A stretch of 64,000 nt of DNA, taken from contig CALLMD010000031.1 of NCBI GenBank assembly GCA_938007935.1, forward strand, positions 62,001 to 126,000, read 5' to 3'. Below, piece after piece: positions 31,243 through 40,092 of this stretch (its first letter is position 1; every line of letters begins with the position of its first letter). The notes under the pieces were generated by a model. It saw nothing but the letters and a program-made list of their open reading frames with translations, ran no database searches and was not told where the DNA came from. The position numbers were made by a program, and so were the translations under genes. This stretch comes from an uncultured Hellea sp. (GTDB lineage Bacteria > Pseudomonadota > Alphaproteobacteria > Caulobacterales > Maricaulaceae).

Positions 31243-32234
31243 CATAATACCGCTCAGCTGTTGCTTAATAGTCACGCTTTAAAGTTTCATACTGCCACTA
31301 AAAGTCGCAAATCCCTACTTCAGGATAAGCTTGGTCGAATCTGCTTTAGCTTGATGAGCCTAGTCACCGCCTCTTTAACCTCCCCCATGGTCTTAGCGCA
31401 AACAGGTACCGTGCCGCCTTTAGAGCTCAACGATTGGTATTTAACACTCCCTATTGATGACGATAAAAACGGCAAGGCCGATACTATTAGCGAAACTCAG
31501 CTCGTCAAAGGCTGGACAGATAAGCGTTTTTTTATCCCTCCGAGGATGGTGGATTGGTTTTTCGAGCGCCTATCGCAGGCGCCAAAACATCAAAAAACAC
31601 AAATTACGTCCGAACAGAGCTCCGGGAAATGTTGCGACGCGGGAATACAAAGATAAAAACGTCAGAGCCTGGGAAGAACAACTGGGTTCTCTCGACCGCT
31701 GCAAAACGATACCGCAAAAAGGCGGGCGGTGTTGATGGTGAGCTTCATGCAAGCCTTGCCGTCAACTACGTCACGACCACTGGGGCTAAAAGTGAAGTTG
31801 GCCGCGTTATTATCGGCCAAATTCATGGGCGCGATGACGAACCCGTTCGCCTCTATTATCGCAAGCTCCCCCATCACAGCAAAGGAACGCTTTATTTTGC
31901 GCATGAAGTTAAAGGCCAGAGCGAGGATATTTATATCCCCTTAATCGGCAACCGCGCGAATAAGGCTGATGACCCTATTGATGGCATTGCTCTAAATAAA
32001 GTATTTTCATATTCAATCGTGGCCGCAGGGCACGCTGCTGAAGTCAGTATTCATAAAGAAGGGAAAGTCATTGCCCGCAAACGCATAGATATGAGCAAAA
32101 GCGGATATAATAGCTCTGACGAATATCTCTACTTCAAAGCTGGAGTTTATAATCAAAATAAAACGGGTAATCCAGATGATTACGTCCAAGCCACATTCTA
32201 TTCTATAAGAAATTTGCATAGCCGCGCACGGTAA
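31240..32234 (+). pseudogene. PL7 alginate lyase interrupted by a -1 frameshift at a T7 run (true pseudogene, recoded gene or sequencing indel not resolved)
   Basis: Frame 1 (31240-31656) gives signal peptide and LELNDWYLTLPIDDDKNGKADTIS...KRFF. Frame 3 continues FFYPSEDGGLVFRAPIAGAKTSKNTNYVRTELREMLRRGN ... VGRVIIGQIHG ... YLYFKAGVYNQNK, i.e. PL7 RTELRE, QIH and YFKAGVYNQ motifs. The switch point is TTTTTTT at 31527-31533. Confidence 0.88.
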
Positions 32235-32286
32235 AACCGCTAAGCTCAATGCCAGTGAATTCATCTCATCTAATTTAATTTCTCAC

Positions 32287-32319
32287 AAAAAAAAAAGGGC
32301 GCCGAATAATCGACGGCCC
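32287..32319 (-). terminator. Rho-independent terminator-like hairpin plus T10 for the downstream end of the second TonB receptor gene
   Basis: On the reverse strand GGGC(C)GTCG-ATTATT-CGGCGCCC followed by TTTTTTTTTT. Confidence 0.6.
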
Positions 32320-32341
32320 CTCTTTCAAGAATATTTACTTC

Positions 32342-35320
32342 CTAAAAAGTGTAGCTACCGCCAAAGACAACACGACGATCTGGGTAGCCAACGAAACAGA
32401 TTGGACCTGTGTCGGTAACACAGCGCTGAACAACATTCGATTTGGTTAGGTTCACGCCCTCGACGCCAATGTTGAAGTTATCTGTGACATCATAATTAAT
32501 GCTAGCATTGAGCTGACCACGACTTTCATTGACGACTGGAAAGCTAAATGTTGAGTTAACGCTGGCACCACCGGCAAAGTCGAGTGTCCGGTACTGTTCA
32601 CGCCAAGTGTAACGTGCCCGAGCTGACAAGCCATACTTCTCATAGAAGGCCGTGAGGTTATAGGCGTTCTTGGAGTTATCCAACAATCCGCGCGGCAATG
32701 ACTGGTCGCCTAACACAGTTCGTCCACGTCCGCCTGTCGTATCAACGATCGAACCGCCGCCGAACTTTTGGTATGTGTAATTGGCGAGAATGCCGAAGCC
32801 TGAGGCCCAAGCAAATCCGCCCATACGGTCTTCATAGTCATTAAGCGTATGCTGAAAAGAGACTTCGATACCCTCTTGCGAGATAGAAGCAGTTTCGTTC
32901 ACAACCGTTACAAGGTCTACACAGTAGCCAATTGTTCCAGTAGGCGCGAATTGGTTTGCCTCAACAACTGGGTTGAATATACCTCCGCCTGGACAATCTG
33001 GATTCGTTTCACGAACTAGACCTGATCCTGAATTACCAGCACTAAGCGCAGCTTCGTCTGTAATTTGACTGATGGTAGAGTTTCGCTTTTTGTTAAAGTA
33101 TCCAATACTGAATACGGATCCAGGTGAAAAATACCAATCAGCCGAGATATCGAATGAGTCTGTGACCGAAGGCTGTAGACTTGGATTACCAATTCTGATG
33201 GGCGTATTTTCGTTCTGTGTGAATGTCGTCGCCGTATTGATATTTCCAAACCCAGGACGCAGAATATCCTGATTATAGGCTGCGCGGATTAGAACATTTT
33301 CGACTGGTTCGAACGCGAGGTTAGCTCGCGGCAGGAAGAAGTCATAGGTGCCTGATGTTGTCTGTAGCGACCCACCTCCTCCGGGGGCAGGAACAAACGA
33401 TGTCGAGTCCACATCTGTCTCAATGTATCTTGCACCTACATTACCTCGAAACATTCCAAAGCCGAAATTCGCTTGTGCATAAAATGCATCAGTTGACTCG
33501 TCAACGCTGTAGGATGAACCTTGAAGAAGTTGTACGTTTGCTGTGGTCCGGCCATCAGCTTGTGGCTCAAGAAGGCGTTGCTGGGCGAACGCATTTTCAA
33601 GTGTAGCTAAGGTGCCACTTGGATCGTTAAACGCACGGTCTGGATCAATTAGCAAAAAGTTCTTAACAAACAGCTCGCGACCATCGGCGTCTCCAAAATT
33701 GTCAGGCCCTGGAACAAGTAGGTCTGCGAATAGACGGCCATTGGGACTGTCTTCAAGACGACTAAAGCCACCAATACGGCCCTCGACACGTTGGAACTCG
33801 GTAGAACGGTCGTTGTTGCGGTACCCGACGTCAATAGATGTCAGGAACTCGCCAAATGAACTGCCTTCCAAGTCATATGAGAGATCGAGACGCAAAGATT
33901 CTTCACTATTGTCCGTCGTATTACGCCCAACCCGAACATCATCAATTACGACATTGTTAGGGTCTAGTAGCTGCGCAGCGGTAGGCGCGAATGGCGAGGA
34001 GAAATCAATACCAAAAGAGAGAGACTCGTTGGAGCGATCAAAGATAAACGGTACAGAGTTGTCATTACTTGTTCTTGGGTCGCCCGTTGCTCCGCCGTCA
34101 AGCGGTGTATTCGGGTTAATAAAATTCAGTACGGTGCTGAGGTTAGGGTTTTCCGTTTCGGATGTTGTGTTAGACCACTCTGCACGACCTGAAAGACGGT
34201 CTGTGATATCCCATTCACCGCCCAAAACAAATACATTGTTCACCGTAACCCGCGCACCTGTATCACTAGCGAAACGCAGGTTCGGATCATCATCATCGAC
34301 GCCGAGGTTAACTGGAATACGGCCAGATACAGCCACCTCGCTTACAGTGCCCGGAAAGCCGAAGTCGATTGGCTCAAATGTGTCAATTTCTGCAACTGAG
34401 CGGAGAGAACTTACACCAGAAGCTTGTACACGATAGGAGTCTTGAGCCCGTTGTTGATCATTGACGATAGCATCAAAGTACAACTTCACATTATCGCTAG
34501 GCCTGGCCTCGACCGTGCCTGCAAGGTTAATTGTTTCATATTTAAAGTTTTCCTGTTCTTGAAGCAGGAACTGAATACCAAGGAAATCTCTACCATCAAC
34601 CGAGCGAAGCTGGTCTACATCGGCTCGCGGACGAAAGGAAACTGCATCTTGTTCAGTGTAAGAGCCACTAACGACAAAGCCGATTTCCTGACCAGAGGCG
34701 TTATCCCACTTTTTACCGAGCGCACCAGATAAACGAGGCTTAATGCCTTCTGTACTTAACTCACTATATTCACCTTGAACTCGGACAGAGGCGAGAGTTT
34801 CTTTCAAATCAAGTGGACGAATAGTCCTTAGGTTAACGGTACCACCAACTGAACCCTCAATCGTTGAAGCTTCTGGCGCTTTGATTACCTCAACACCAGC
34901 AATAATAGCTGGGTTGACATCTTCAAAACTGATGCCAACTCGGCCCGAACCAGAACCCACCGTCGAGACACCATTAATTTCAACACGGTTATCGTTAGTA
35001 CCACGAATTTGAACACCTGTACCAACACCGGCCGTTCGTGTGATTTGAATACCTGTGACGTTTTCCAAAACTTCAGCGAGGTTTTGATCTGGAAGCTTAC
35101 CGATATCTTCTGCCAATATAACCTCGACAAGGCTATCCGCATTACGCTTTTCAATGATAGCGTTTTCAAGTGACTGACGGATACCAACTGCGATAACTTC
35201 ATCATCTGGAGCACTTTGCGCCAAAGCCGTTGATGTTACCATCATAGACAATGAAGATCCGATTAGCATTGCTGCTTTTATCGAGCCATAACGGCGGTTT
35301 TTCTGTATCGTTGTTAGCAT
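32342..35320 (-). CDS. TonB-dependent receptor
   Basis: Signal peptide, AVGIRQSLENAIIEKRNADSLVEVILAEDIGKLPDQNLAEVLENVTGIQITRTAGVGTGVQIRG plug, C-terminal VVFGGSYTF. Confidence 0.96.
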   Translation of the reverse strand: MLTTIQKNRRYGSIKAAMLIGSSLSMMVTSTALAQSAPDDEVIAVGIRQSLENAIIEKRNADSLVEVILAEDIGKLPDQNLAEVLENVTGIQITRTAGVGTGVQIRGTNDNRVEINGVSTVGSGSGRVGISFEDVNPAIIAGVEVIKAPEASTIEGSVGGTVNLRTIRPLDLKETLASVRVQGEYSELSTEGIKPRLSGALGKKWDNASGQEIGFVVSGSYTEQDAVSFRPRADVDQLRSVDGRDFLGIQFLLQEQENFKYETINLAGTVEARPSDNVKLYFDAIVNDQQRAQDSYRVQASGVSSLRSVAEIDTFEPIDFGFPGTVSEVAVSGRIPVNLGVDDDDPNLRFASDTGARVTVNNVFVLGGEWDITDRLSGRAEWSNTTSETENPNLSTVLNFINPNTPLDGGATGDPRTSNDNSVPFIFDRSNESLSFGIDFSSPFAPTAAQLLDPNNVVIDDVRVGRNTTDNSEESLRLDLSYDLEGSSFGEFLTSIDVGYRNNDRSTEFQRVEGRIGGFSRLEDSPNGRLFADLLVPGPDNFGDADGRELFVKNFLLIDPDRAFNDPSGTLATLENAFAQQRLLEPQADGRTTANVQLLQGSSYSVDESTDAFYAQANFGFGMFRGNVGARYIETDVDSTSFVPAPGGGGSLQTTSGTYDFFLPRANLAFEPVENVLIRAAYNQDILRPGFGNINTATTFTQNENTPIRIGNPSLQPSVTDSFDISADWYFSPGSVFSIGYFNKKRNSTISQITDEAALSAGNSGSGLVRETNPDCPGGGIFNPVVEANQFAPTGTIGYCVDLVTVVNETASISQEGIEVSFQHTLNDYEDRMGGFAWASGFGILANYTYQKFGGGSIVDTTGGRGRTVLGDQSLPRGLLDNSKNAYNLTAFYEKYGLSARARYTWREQYRTLDFAGGASVNSTFSFPVVNESRGQLNASINYDVTDNFNIGVEGVNLTKSNVVQRCVTDTGPICFVGYPDRRVVFGGSYTF

Positions 35321-35394
35321 ATTCTTGATTCCCTCTGCTTATTTAAAAAATACATTATTCTTGTTGAGTCGCAAAAGAACCCCTAGATGACAAT

Positions 35395-35442
35395 TTGTCA
35401 ACCTATTTAAGAACCAATTTTATATAATTGGTATGACCAATT
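35395..35442 (-). promoter_or_regulatory. Operator upstream of the second TonB receptor: ACCAATTTTATATAATTGGTATGACCAATT (35413-35442) with TTGACA (reverse strand) 9 bp away
   Basis: AATTGGT-ATG-ACCAATT (35426-35442) is a perfect inverted repeat; the first two half-sites form a near-perfect 20-bp palindrome. Confidence 0.75.
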
Positions 35443-35578
35443 AACGATTATTGAAACATGTTGCATTTAGGCAACAAGATACCAATTCCCCGGAAAATAT
35501 GTGTTATTACAGACTAACAGGAAATGCTGCCTTTAGATTATTAGCAAAAGCCTGTAAATACAAAGCCTTAAATATAAA

Positions 35579-38227
35579 CTATTCTGGTGGATGACCGATT
35601 AAAGAACGATCCTTGTATCGCAATGTCGATTGTTTTTCTATCGGTACAAAAAATTTCCAACTAGACAATGGTTCAGTATCCCCCACATTATCAGATGTAA
35701 TTAATGTCAATATGAACGCGTCTTGAGGCGCAACTTTGAATTCATAAGTAGGCATAGATTCCTTTCCTTCTTGTGAAATAAGAGCACCATCAGCCTGACG
35801 CATTAAACCTTTAACCGAAGCGGAAAGATGCGGCCAAGGTATTGTCATGTTCACTACATCCTCATTATCACTTGCATTATAAACTAAAAAACGAACTTCG
35901 TTATTTACTCGGGATACGGACTCAATAATCAAACCATCAGACATAGAGAAACCCTGCGCGACTTGGCCAGACTTTAAGGGCTGCAAGTTATACTCCTTTG
36001 CAGCACGCGAGAATTTAACCGGATCATCAGCGCTTGATAGAACTATTGCATAATTATATTTCAGTTCCGATTTTCCAGATAAAAGCTCATTCTTTTTGCC
36101 TCGATAATTAGCTTGCGTATGCGCCAATAAAATATCTGCAAAACTATCACCCCATTGACGCCCAGCTAAACCCTTATCCAATATTGCGACCCCCTTTTGT
36201 GAGGCAGTTAAATGACTTGACCACCCCATTGCCGGCCCAATCGTGGAGTTCAATCCTAAATTTTTATGATCGTAAAAAGATTTCAAGTGCTCAAGATCTC
36301 TAAGCTCACTAGGTTTATCCTGTACAAACCCAAAAGGTGTACCGCGATTTTGGTAAGAAATATTATCTGGCAATGAAAAACGCGCGCTCACTAATAGGCC
36401 ATTAGGAACATTCTGAGTAGAGGTCTCAAATTCAATACGTTTTCCTCTTTTTGGAATTCGGACAAGACGCTTAAGGACCATTCCATTTGAATGGGTATTG
36501 ATTATACTTAAGCTAACAAAAAGCGGTCCATTGGTTTGTCTTATTTTCGCAGGCAGCTGGTCTGAAGAACCAAGGTATTGCAATTTTTCAAGTGGGGATA
36601 AAAAGTCAGACGCGCTTAAACCTTTTTCTAATTTTAAAGGATCATTCATCCACACAATCTTGTTTGAAAATGTCGTTAGCGGTGTACCAGCTTTATCCAA
36701 AATTGATATTATCTCGCCCGTCGAAGCATCAAAATTGACTTTTAGGTCCTCTGTTTCAATGTATCCCGTAAATTCATCTAAAACAGAGCGCTCAGCCTTT
36801 GATGGCATTAAAATATTTCCAGAGAACTGACGCACGCCCCCTTCACATATAGCTGACTGATTTAAAATATCATTCTTTTCACATATCGCGCCGTTTGGTT
36901 GAGTTTTATCATCAGCCCATTGATAGTACCCATTTCGCATCCAGCCAATTGGGTCAAATGCATATGTTTCTTCCATACTATTGGATATCTCATCTAAAAG
37001 TTTTACCGCCATTTGGGTCCGGTCACGAACATTCCATTGTTCTTCACCGATGAACGGGTCATCAGAACCCGCCCCCCACAATAATGCTCGGTCTGCATTA
37101 AGTAATACCATCCACCAAGCATCATGTAGTTCCGCAGATTTATATGAACCGTTATCTTTACCCATAGATAAAGATGACATTATTTCCGTCGAAACTAATT
37201 GATTTTCAAGACTTCTAAACTCTTGTTTAATTTGTGGAAGATTTACCCAAAAGGCATTATAGCTAAAAATACCTGCCTCATCAATTTTTGGTAGACTAAC
37301 ACCGGATTTCAAAGCGTTATCCAGACTGAATTGAAAATCTTCCGTCGTTCCAAGGCACACCTCTCGACCCGTATCATCTTTCACTGCTGTAATCATTTCT
37401 TCTAAGCGCGAAATATCTTCCGGAGCTTCACTATAATCACCATTACCAATAAGCCATAAGAAGGGAAGTTCTGGCTGCAGAGCTGCATCTAAACGAATTT
37501 CAGACAGCATTTGTTCTTTATAGCTGTCTGGCAGTACCCCCTCGCCTTTAAACGCCAAACGCCATTGGGCATAGCTTTTAACATTAGCGACCATTGTCGA
37601 TGCCCCACTGGGGGCAACAAGTTCATATAATTGATTCTTTGTGCTTGAATTCCTCTGATGCACCATCAAATCAATATCTAAAAGGTCTAGATACTCAGAG
37701 ATATTTGGATTTACGCCTAATAGATCAATATACCATGCTATATCTGGGCGAATTCCAATTTCGGAAGAAAACCAATCTTGAGCTATTTGCCCCATTCTAA
37801 AATTAGTTGCGCCTGAGGATAAAGATGAATCATACTCAACGGCAAAGGCATTTGTTAAAGATGCTTTTCCAGACTGAAGTAGTCCAAGGAGTCTGTCATA
37901 CTCTGCTGGACTTAAATTTTTAATAGCGATCGCCGTCGGCACCTCTGAAAACACAAACGGTAGATTGGATTTATCCGCAACATCAATAAAGCTTACATAG
38001 TTGTTCACCATATAGTTTCGCTCCGGAGCAAAACCAGTAAGCCACCCAGTGGCTGTTCCATGAGTATTAGGCACAACCCAAATTGGATTTTCTACATCAA
38101 GGCAATTTTGCGTCTCTGGGCGTGGTATAACATGACTAACGATATACTCTTGAGTGTCGTCAATTTTTTGAGATCTACATGCCTGCAGAAAAGAAACGAT
38201 TATCATGCAAAAAACAAATATTTTCAT
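35579..38227 (-). CDS. Divergent GH38-like (alpha-mannosidase superfamily) lipoprotein
   Basis: Lipobox LQAC. GH38-type segments VPNTHGTATGWL, EYDRLLGLLQSGKASLTNAFAVEYDSSLSSGATNFRMGQIAQDWFSSEIGIRPDIAWYIDLLGVNPNISEYLDLLDIDLMVHQRN, AWWMVLLNADRALLWG. The assignment is superfamily level only. Confidence 0.6.
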   Translation of the reverse strand: MKIFVFCMIIVSFLQACRSQKIDDTQEYIVSHVIPRPETQNCLDVENPIWVVPNTHGTATGWLTGFAPERNYMVNNYVSFIDVADKSNLPFVFSEVPTAIAIKNLSPAEYDRLLGLLQSGKASLTNAFAVEYDSSLSSGATNFRMGQIAQDWFSSEIGIRPDIAWYIDLLGVNPNISEYLDLLDIDLMVHQRNSSTKNQLYELVAPSGASTMVANVKSYAQWRLAFKGEGVLPDSYKEQMLSEIRLDAALQPELPFLWLIGNGDYSEAPEDISRLEEMITAVKDDTGREVCLGTTEDFQFSLDNALKSGVSLPKIDEAGIFSYNAFWVNLPQIKQEFRSLENQLVSTEIMSSLSMGKDNGSYKSAELHDAWWMVLLNADRALLWGAGSDDPFIGEEQWNVRDRTQMAVKLLDEISNSMEETYAFDPIGWMRNGYYQWADDKTQPNGAICEKNDILNQSAICEGGVRQFSGNILMPSKAERSVLDEFTGYIETEDLKVNFDASTGEIISILDKAGTPLTTFSNKIVWMNDPLKLEKGLSASDFLSPLEKLQYLGSSDQLPAKIRQTNGPLFVSLSIINTHSNGMVLKRLVRIPKRGKRIEFETSTQNVPNGLLVSARFSLPDNISYQNRGTPFGFVQDKPSELRDLEHLKSFYDHKNLGLNSTIGPAMGWSSHLTASQKGVAILDKGLAGRQWGDSFADILLAHTQANYRGKKNELLSGKSELKYNYAIVLSSADDPVKFSRAAKEYNLQPLKSGQVAQGFSMSDGLIIESVSRVNNEVRFLVYNASDNEDVVNMTIPWPHLSASVKGLMRQADGALISQEGKESMPTYEFKVAPQDAFILTLITSDNVGDTEPLSSWKFFVPIEKQSTLRYKDRSLIGHPPE

Positions 38228-38309
38228 ATTGCGTATTAATAAGTGTTAAAATGAAATTGCAACATTTGCTTTATCTAATTCATGAATATTTCTTCCTAAA
38301 GGCCTTAAT

Positions 38310-38329
38310 CCATATTACGAACAATATGG
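38310..38329. promoter_or_regulatory. Inverted repeat CCATATT-ACGAAC-AATATGG about 80 bp upstream of the GH38-like gene
   Basis: Perfect 7-bp arms read directly; function unknown. Confidence 0.35.
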
Positions 38330-38417
38330 CAAGAAGTTCACCAATTTATTTGCCCCTTCACATGGACAAGTCGAAAAATAATCAAAGTCAAAAAAGATTA
38401 AAGACCCCAAATAGGCT

Positions 38418-39056
38418 CTACTCATAGACAATATCAGCCTTGGTTTTGGCTTTGATTTCATCTAGGCTAACGCCATTCGCGATTTCTGTGAGGCGGAAAC
38501 GGTTTTGTCCACCTTCTCGGTTAAACACGCCTAAATCCGTAATGACCATATCAATGCAGTTTTGCCCTGTTAGGGGTAAAGTGCATTCTTTAAGAAACTT
38601 GCTCTCACCGCGCTTATTGGTGTGATCAAATAGTGCGATGCACCGTTTGACACCCGCGACAAGATCCATCGCACCGCCCATACCTTTAACCATTTTACCT
38701 GGTATCATCCAATTGGCGATATCACCATTTTCAGCCACTTCCATCGCACCCAAAATAGACAGATCAATATGTCCCCCGCGGATCATGGCAAAGCTTGTTG
38801 CGCTGTCAAAGAAGCTCGATTTTGGCAGGGTCGTGATAGTTTGCTTACCCGCATTGATAAGGTCAGCATCTTCTTCGCCCGCATAAGGGAAAGGGCCCAT
38901 GCCCAGCATACCATTTTCAGATTGCAGCGTAACATCCACGCCCTCAGGGATATGGTTTGCGACAAGTGTTGGAATGCCAATACCCAGATTGACATAAAAG
39001 CCATCTTCAAGCTCTTTGGCCGCCCGCGCCGCCATATCATCGCGTGTCCAGCTCAT
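38418..39056 (-). CDS. 3-oxoacid CoA-transferase subunit B
   Basis: DDMAARAAKELEDGFYVNLGIGIPTLVANHIP, LQSENGMLGMGPFP, GGAMDLVAGVKR. Confidence 0.95.
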   Translation of the reverse strand: MSWTRDDMAARAAKELEDGFYVNLGIGIPTLVANHIPEGVDVTLQSENGMLGMGPFPYAGEEDADLINAGKQTITTLPKSSFFDSATSFAMIRGGHIDLSILGAMEVAENGDIANWMIPGKMVKGMGGAMDLVAGVKRCIALFDHTNKRGESKFLKECTLPLTGQNCIDMVITDLGVFNREGGQNRFRLTEIANGVSLDEIKAKTKADIVYE

Positions 39057-39075
39057 GATGTACTCCTTCTAATTA

Positions 39076-39366
39076 CTACCATGACCGCCATTTCCCACCG
39101 CCAAAATATGCATCTACTTCCTTAATAATTTCATCAAAGTCGATAAAATCTGCCTCTAAAAAAGAACCTGAAATTTGACATCCGCCACCTTTGCCCTCTT
39201 TGAAACGTAAAGATACCATTTCTCCATGCATATATGGATCTTGCTGTAACGCTAAAAGGGAATGATACGCTTGATCGGCATTTTTGCCTTCTAAGTCATC
39301 ATACCAAACCTGTGTATATTTTGCCGTGTTAGCTTCTTGGTGATGCAATCGAATTTTTAATCGCAT
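39076..39366 (-). CDS. Small hypothetical protein between the CoA-transferase subunit genes
   Basis: 96-aa ORF filling the gap between the two subunit genes with short intergenic spacers; no family recognised. Confidence 0.6.
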   Translation of the reverse strand: MRLKIRLHHQEANTAKYTQVWYDDLEGKNADQAYHSLLALQQDPYMHGEMVSLRFKEGKGGGCQISGSFLEADFIDFDEIIKEVDAYFGGGKWRSW

Positions 39367-39369
39367 AAC

Positions 39370-40083
39370 CTAAACTTTCTCCCTAACCGTCAGTTGTTCG
39401 ATACGTTTCTCGCATTTAGCTTCAACTATGCGCTGTACAAAAACGCCAGGCGTATGGATGAAATTTGGGTCAAGACTGCCAATGGGAACGATTTCATCAA
39501 CCTCGGCCACGGTTATCTTACCTGCCATCGCCATCATGGGAGAGAAATTTCGTGCGGTCGCTTTAAAAACAAGATTACCCGCCGCGTCGCCCTTCCATGC
39601 TTTAATAATCGACAGGTCAGCTTTCAGCCCTGTTTCCATGATGTAAGTTTCGATGTCCCCATTTTCATTTGGAAACTCTTTGTGCTCTTTGCCCTCGGCA
39701 ATTAAAGTCCCCACGCCCGTCTTGGTATAAAAGCCGGGTATGCCCGCCCCGCCTGCGCGGATACGTTCAGCCAATGTGCCTTGGGGGTTAAATTCAAGCT
39801 CTAATTCTCCGCCCAAATATTGGCGTTCAAATTCTTTGTTCTCGCCGACATAGGAGCTGACCATTTTTTTAATCTGGCGTGTTTCCAAAAGTAGTCCTAA
39901 CCCAAAACCATCAACGCCCGCATTATTAGATATTGCGGTGAGGTTTTTCGCGCCGCTATCGCGTAACGCGCCGATAAGGTTTTCCGGAATGCCGCAAAGG
40001 CCAAATCCGCCAGACATGACTGTCATGCCGTCATGACAAATACCGCTTAAGGCCTCGCTCGCCGTTTTATAGACTTTACTCAT
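39370..40083 (-). CDS. 3-oxoacid CoA-transferase subunit A
   Basis: MSGGFGLCGIPENLIGALRDSGAKNLTAISNNAGVDGFGLGLLL, GGAGIPGFYTKTGVGT. Confidence 0.95.
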   Translation of the reverse strand: MSKVYKTASEALSGICHDGMTVMSGGFGLCGIPENLIGALRDSGAKNLTAISNNAGVDGFGLGLLLETRQIKKMVSSYVGENKEFERQYLGGELELEFNPQGTLAERIRAGGAGIPGFYTKTGVGTLIAEGKEHKEFPNENGDIETYIMETGLKADLSIIKAWKGDAAGNLVFKATARNFSPMMAMAGKITVAEVDEIVPIGSLDPNFIHTPGVFVQRIVEAKCEKRIEQLTVREKV

Positions 40084-40092
40084 ATTAATCTC

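Noticed and set aside
31554-32234. Frame-3 PL7 ORF as an independent gene starting at TTG 31554
   Set aside because: It would lack the signal peptide and first beta-strand found in the overlapping upstream frame, so a frameshifted single gene is the better reading.
33543-34436. 297-aa plus-strand ORF
   Set aside because: Antisense to the second TonB receptor, whose frame is clearly coding; shadow-frame composition.
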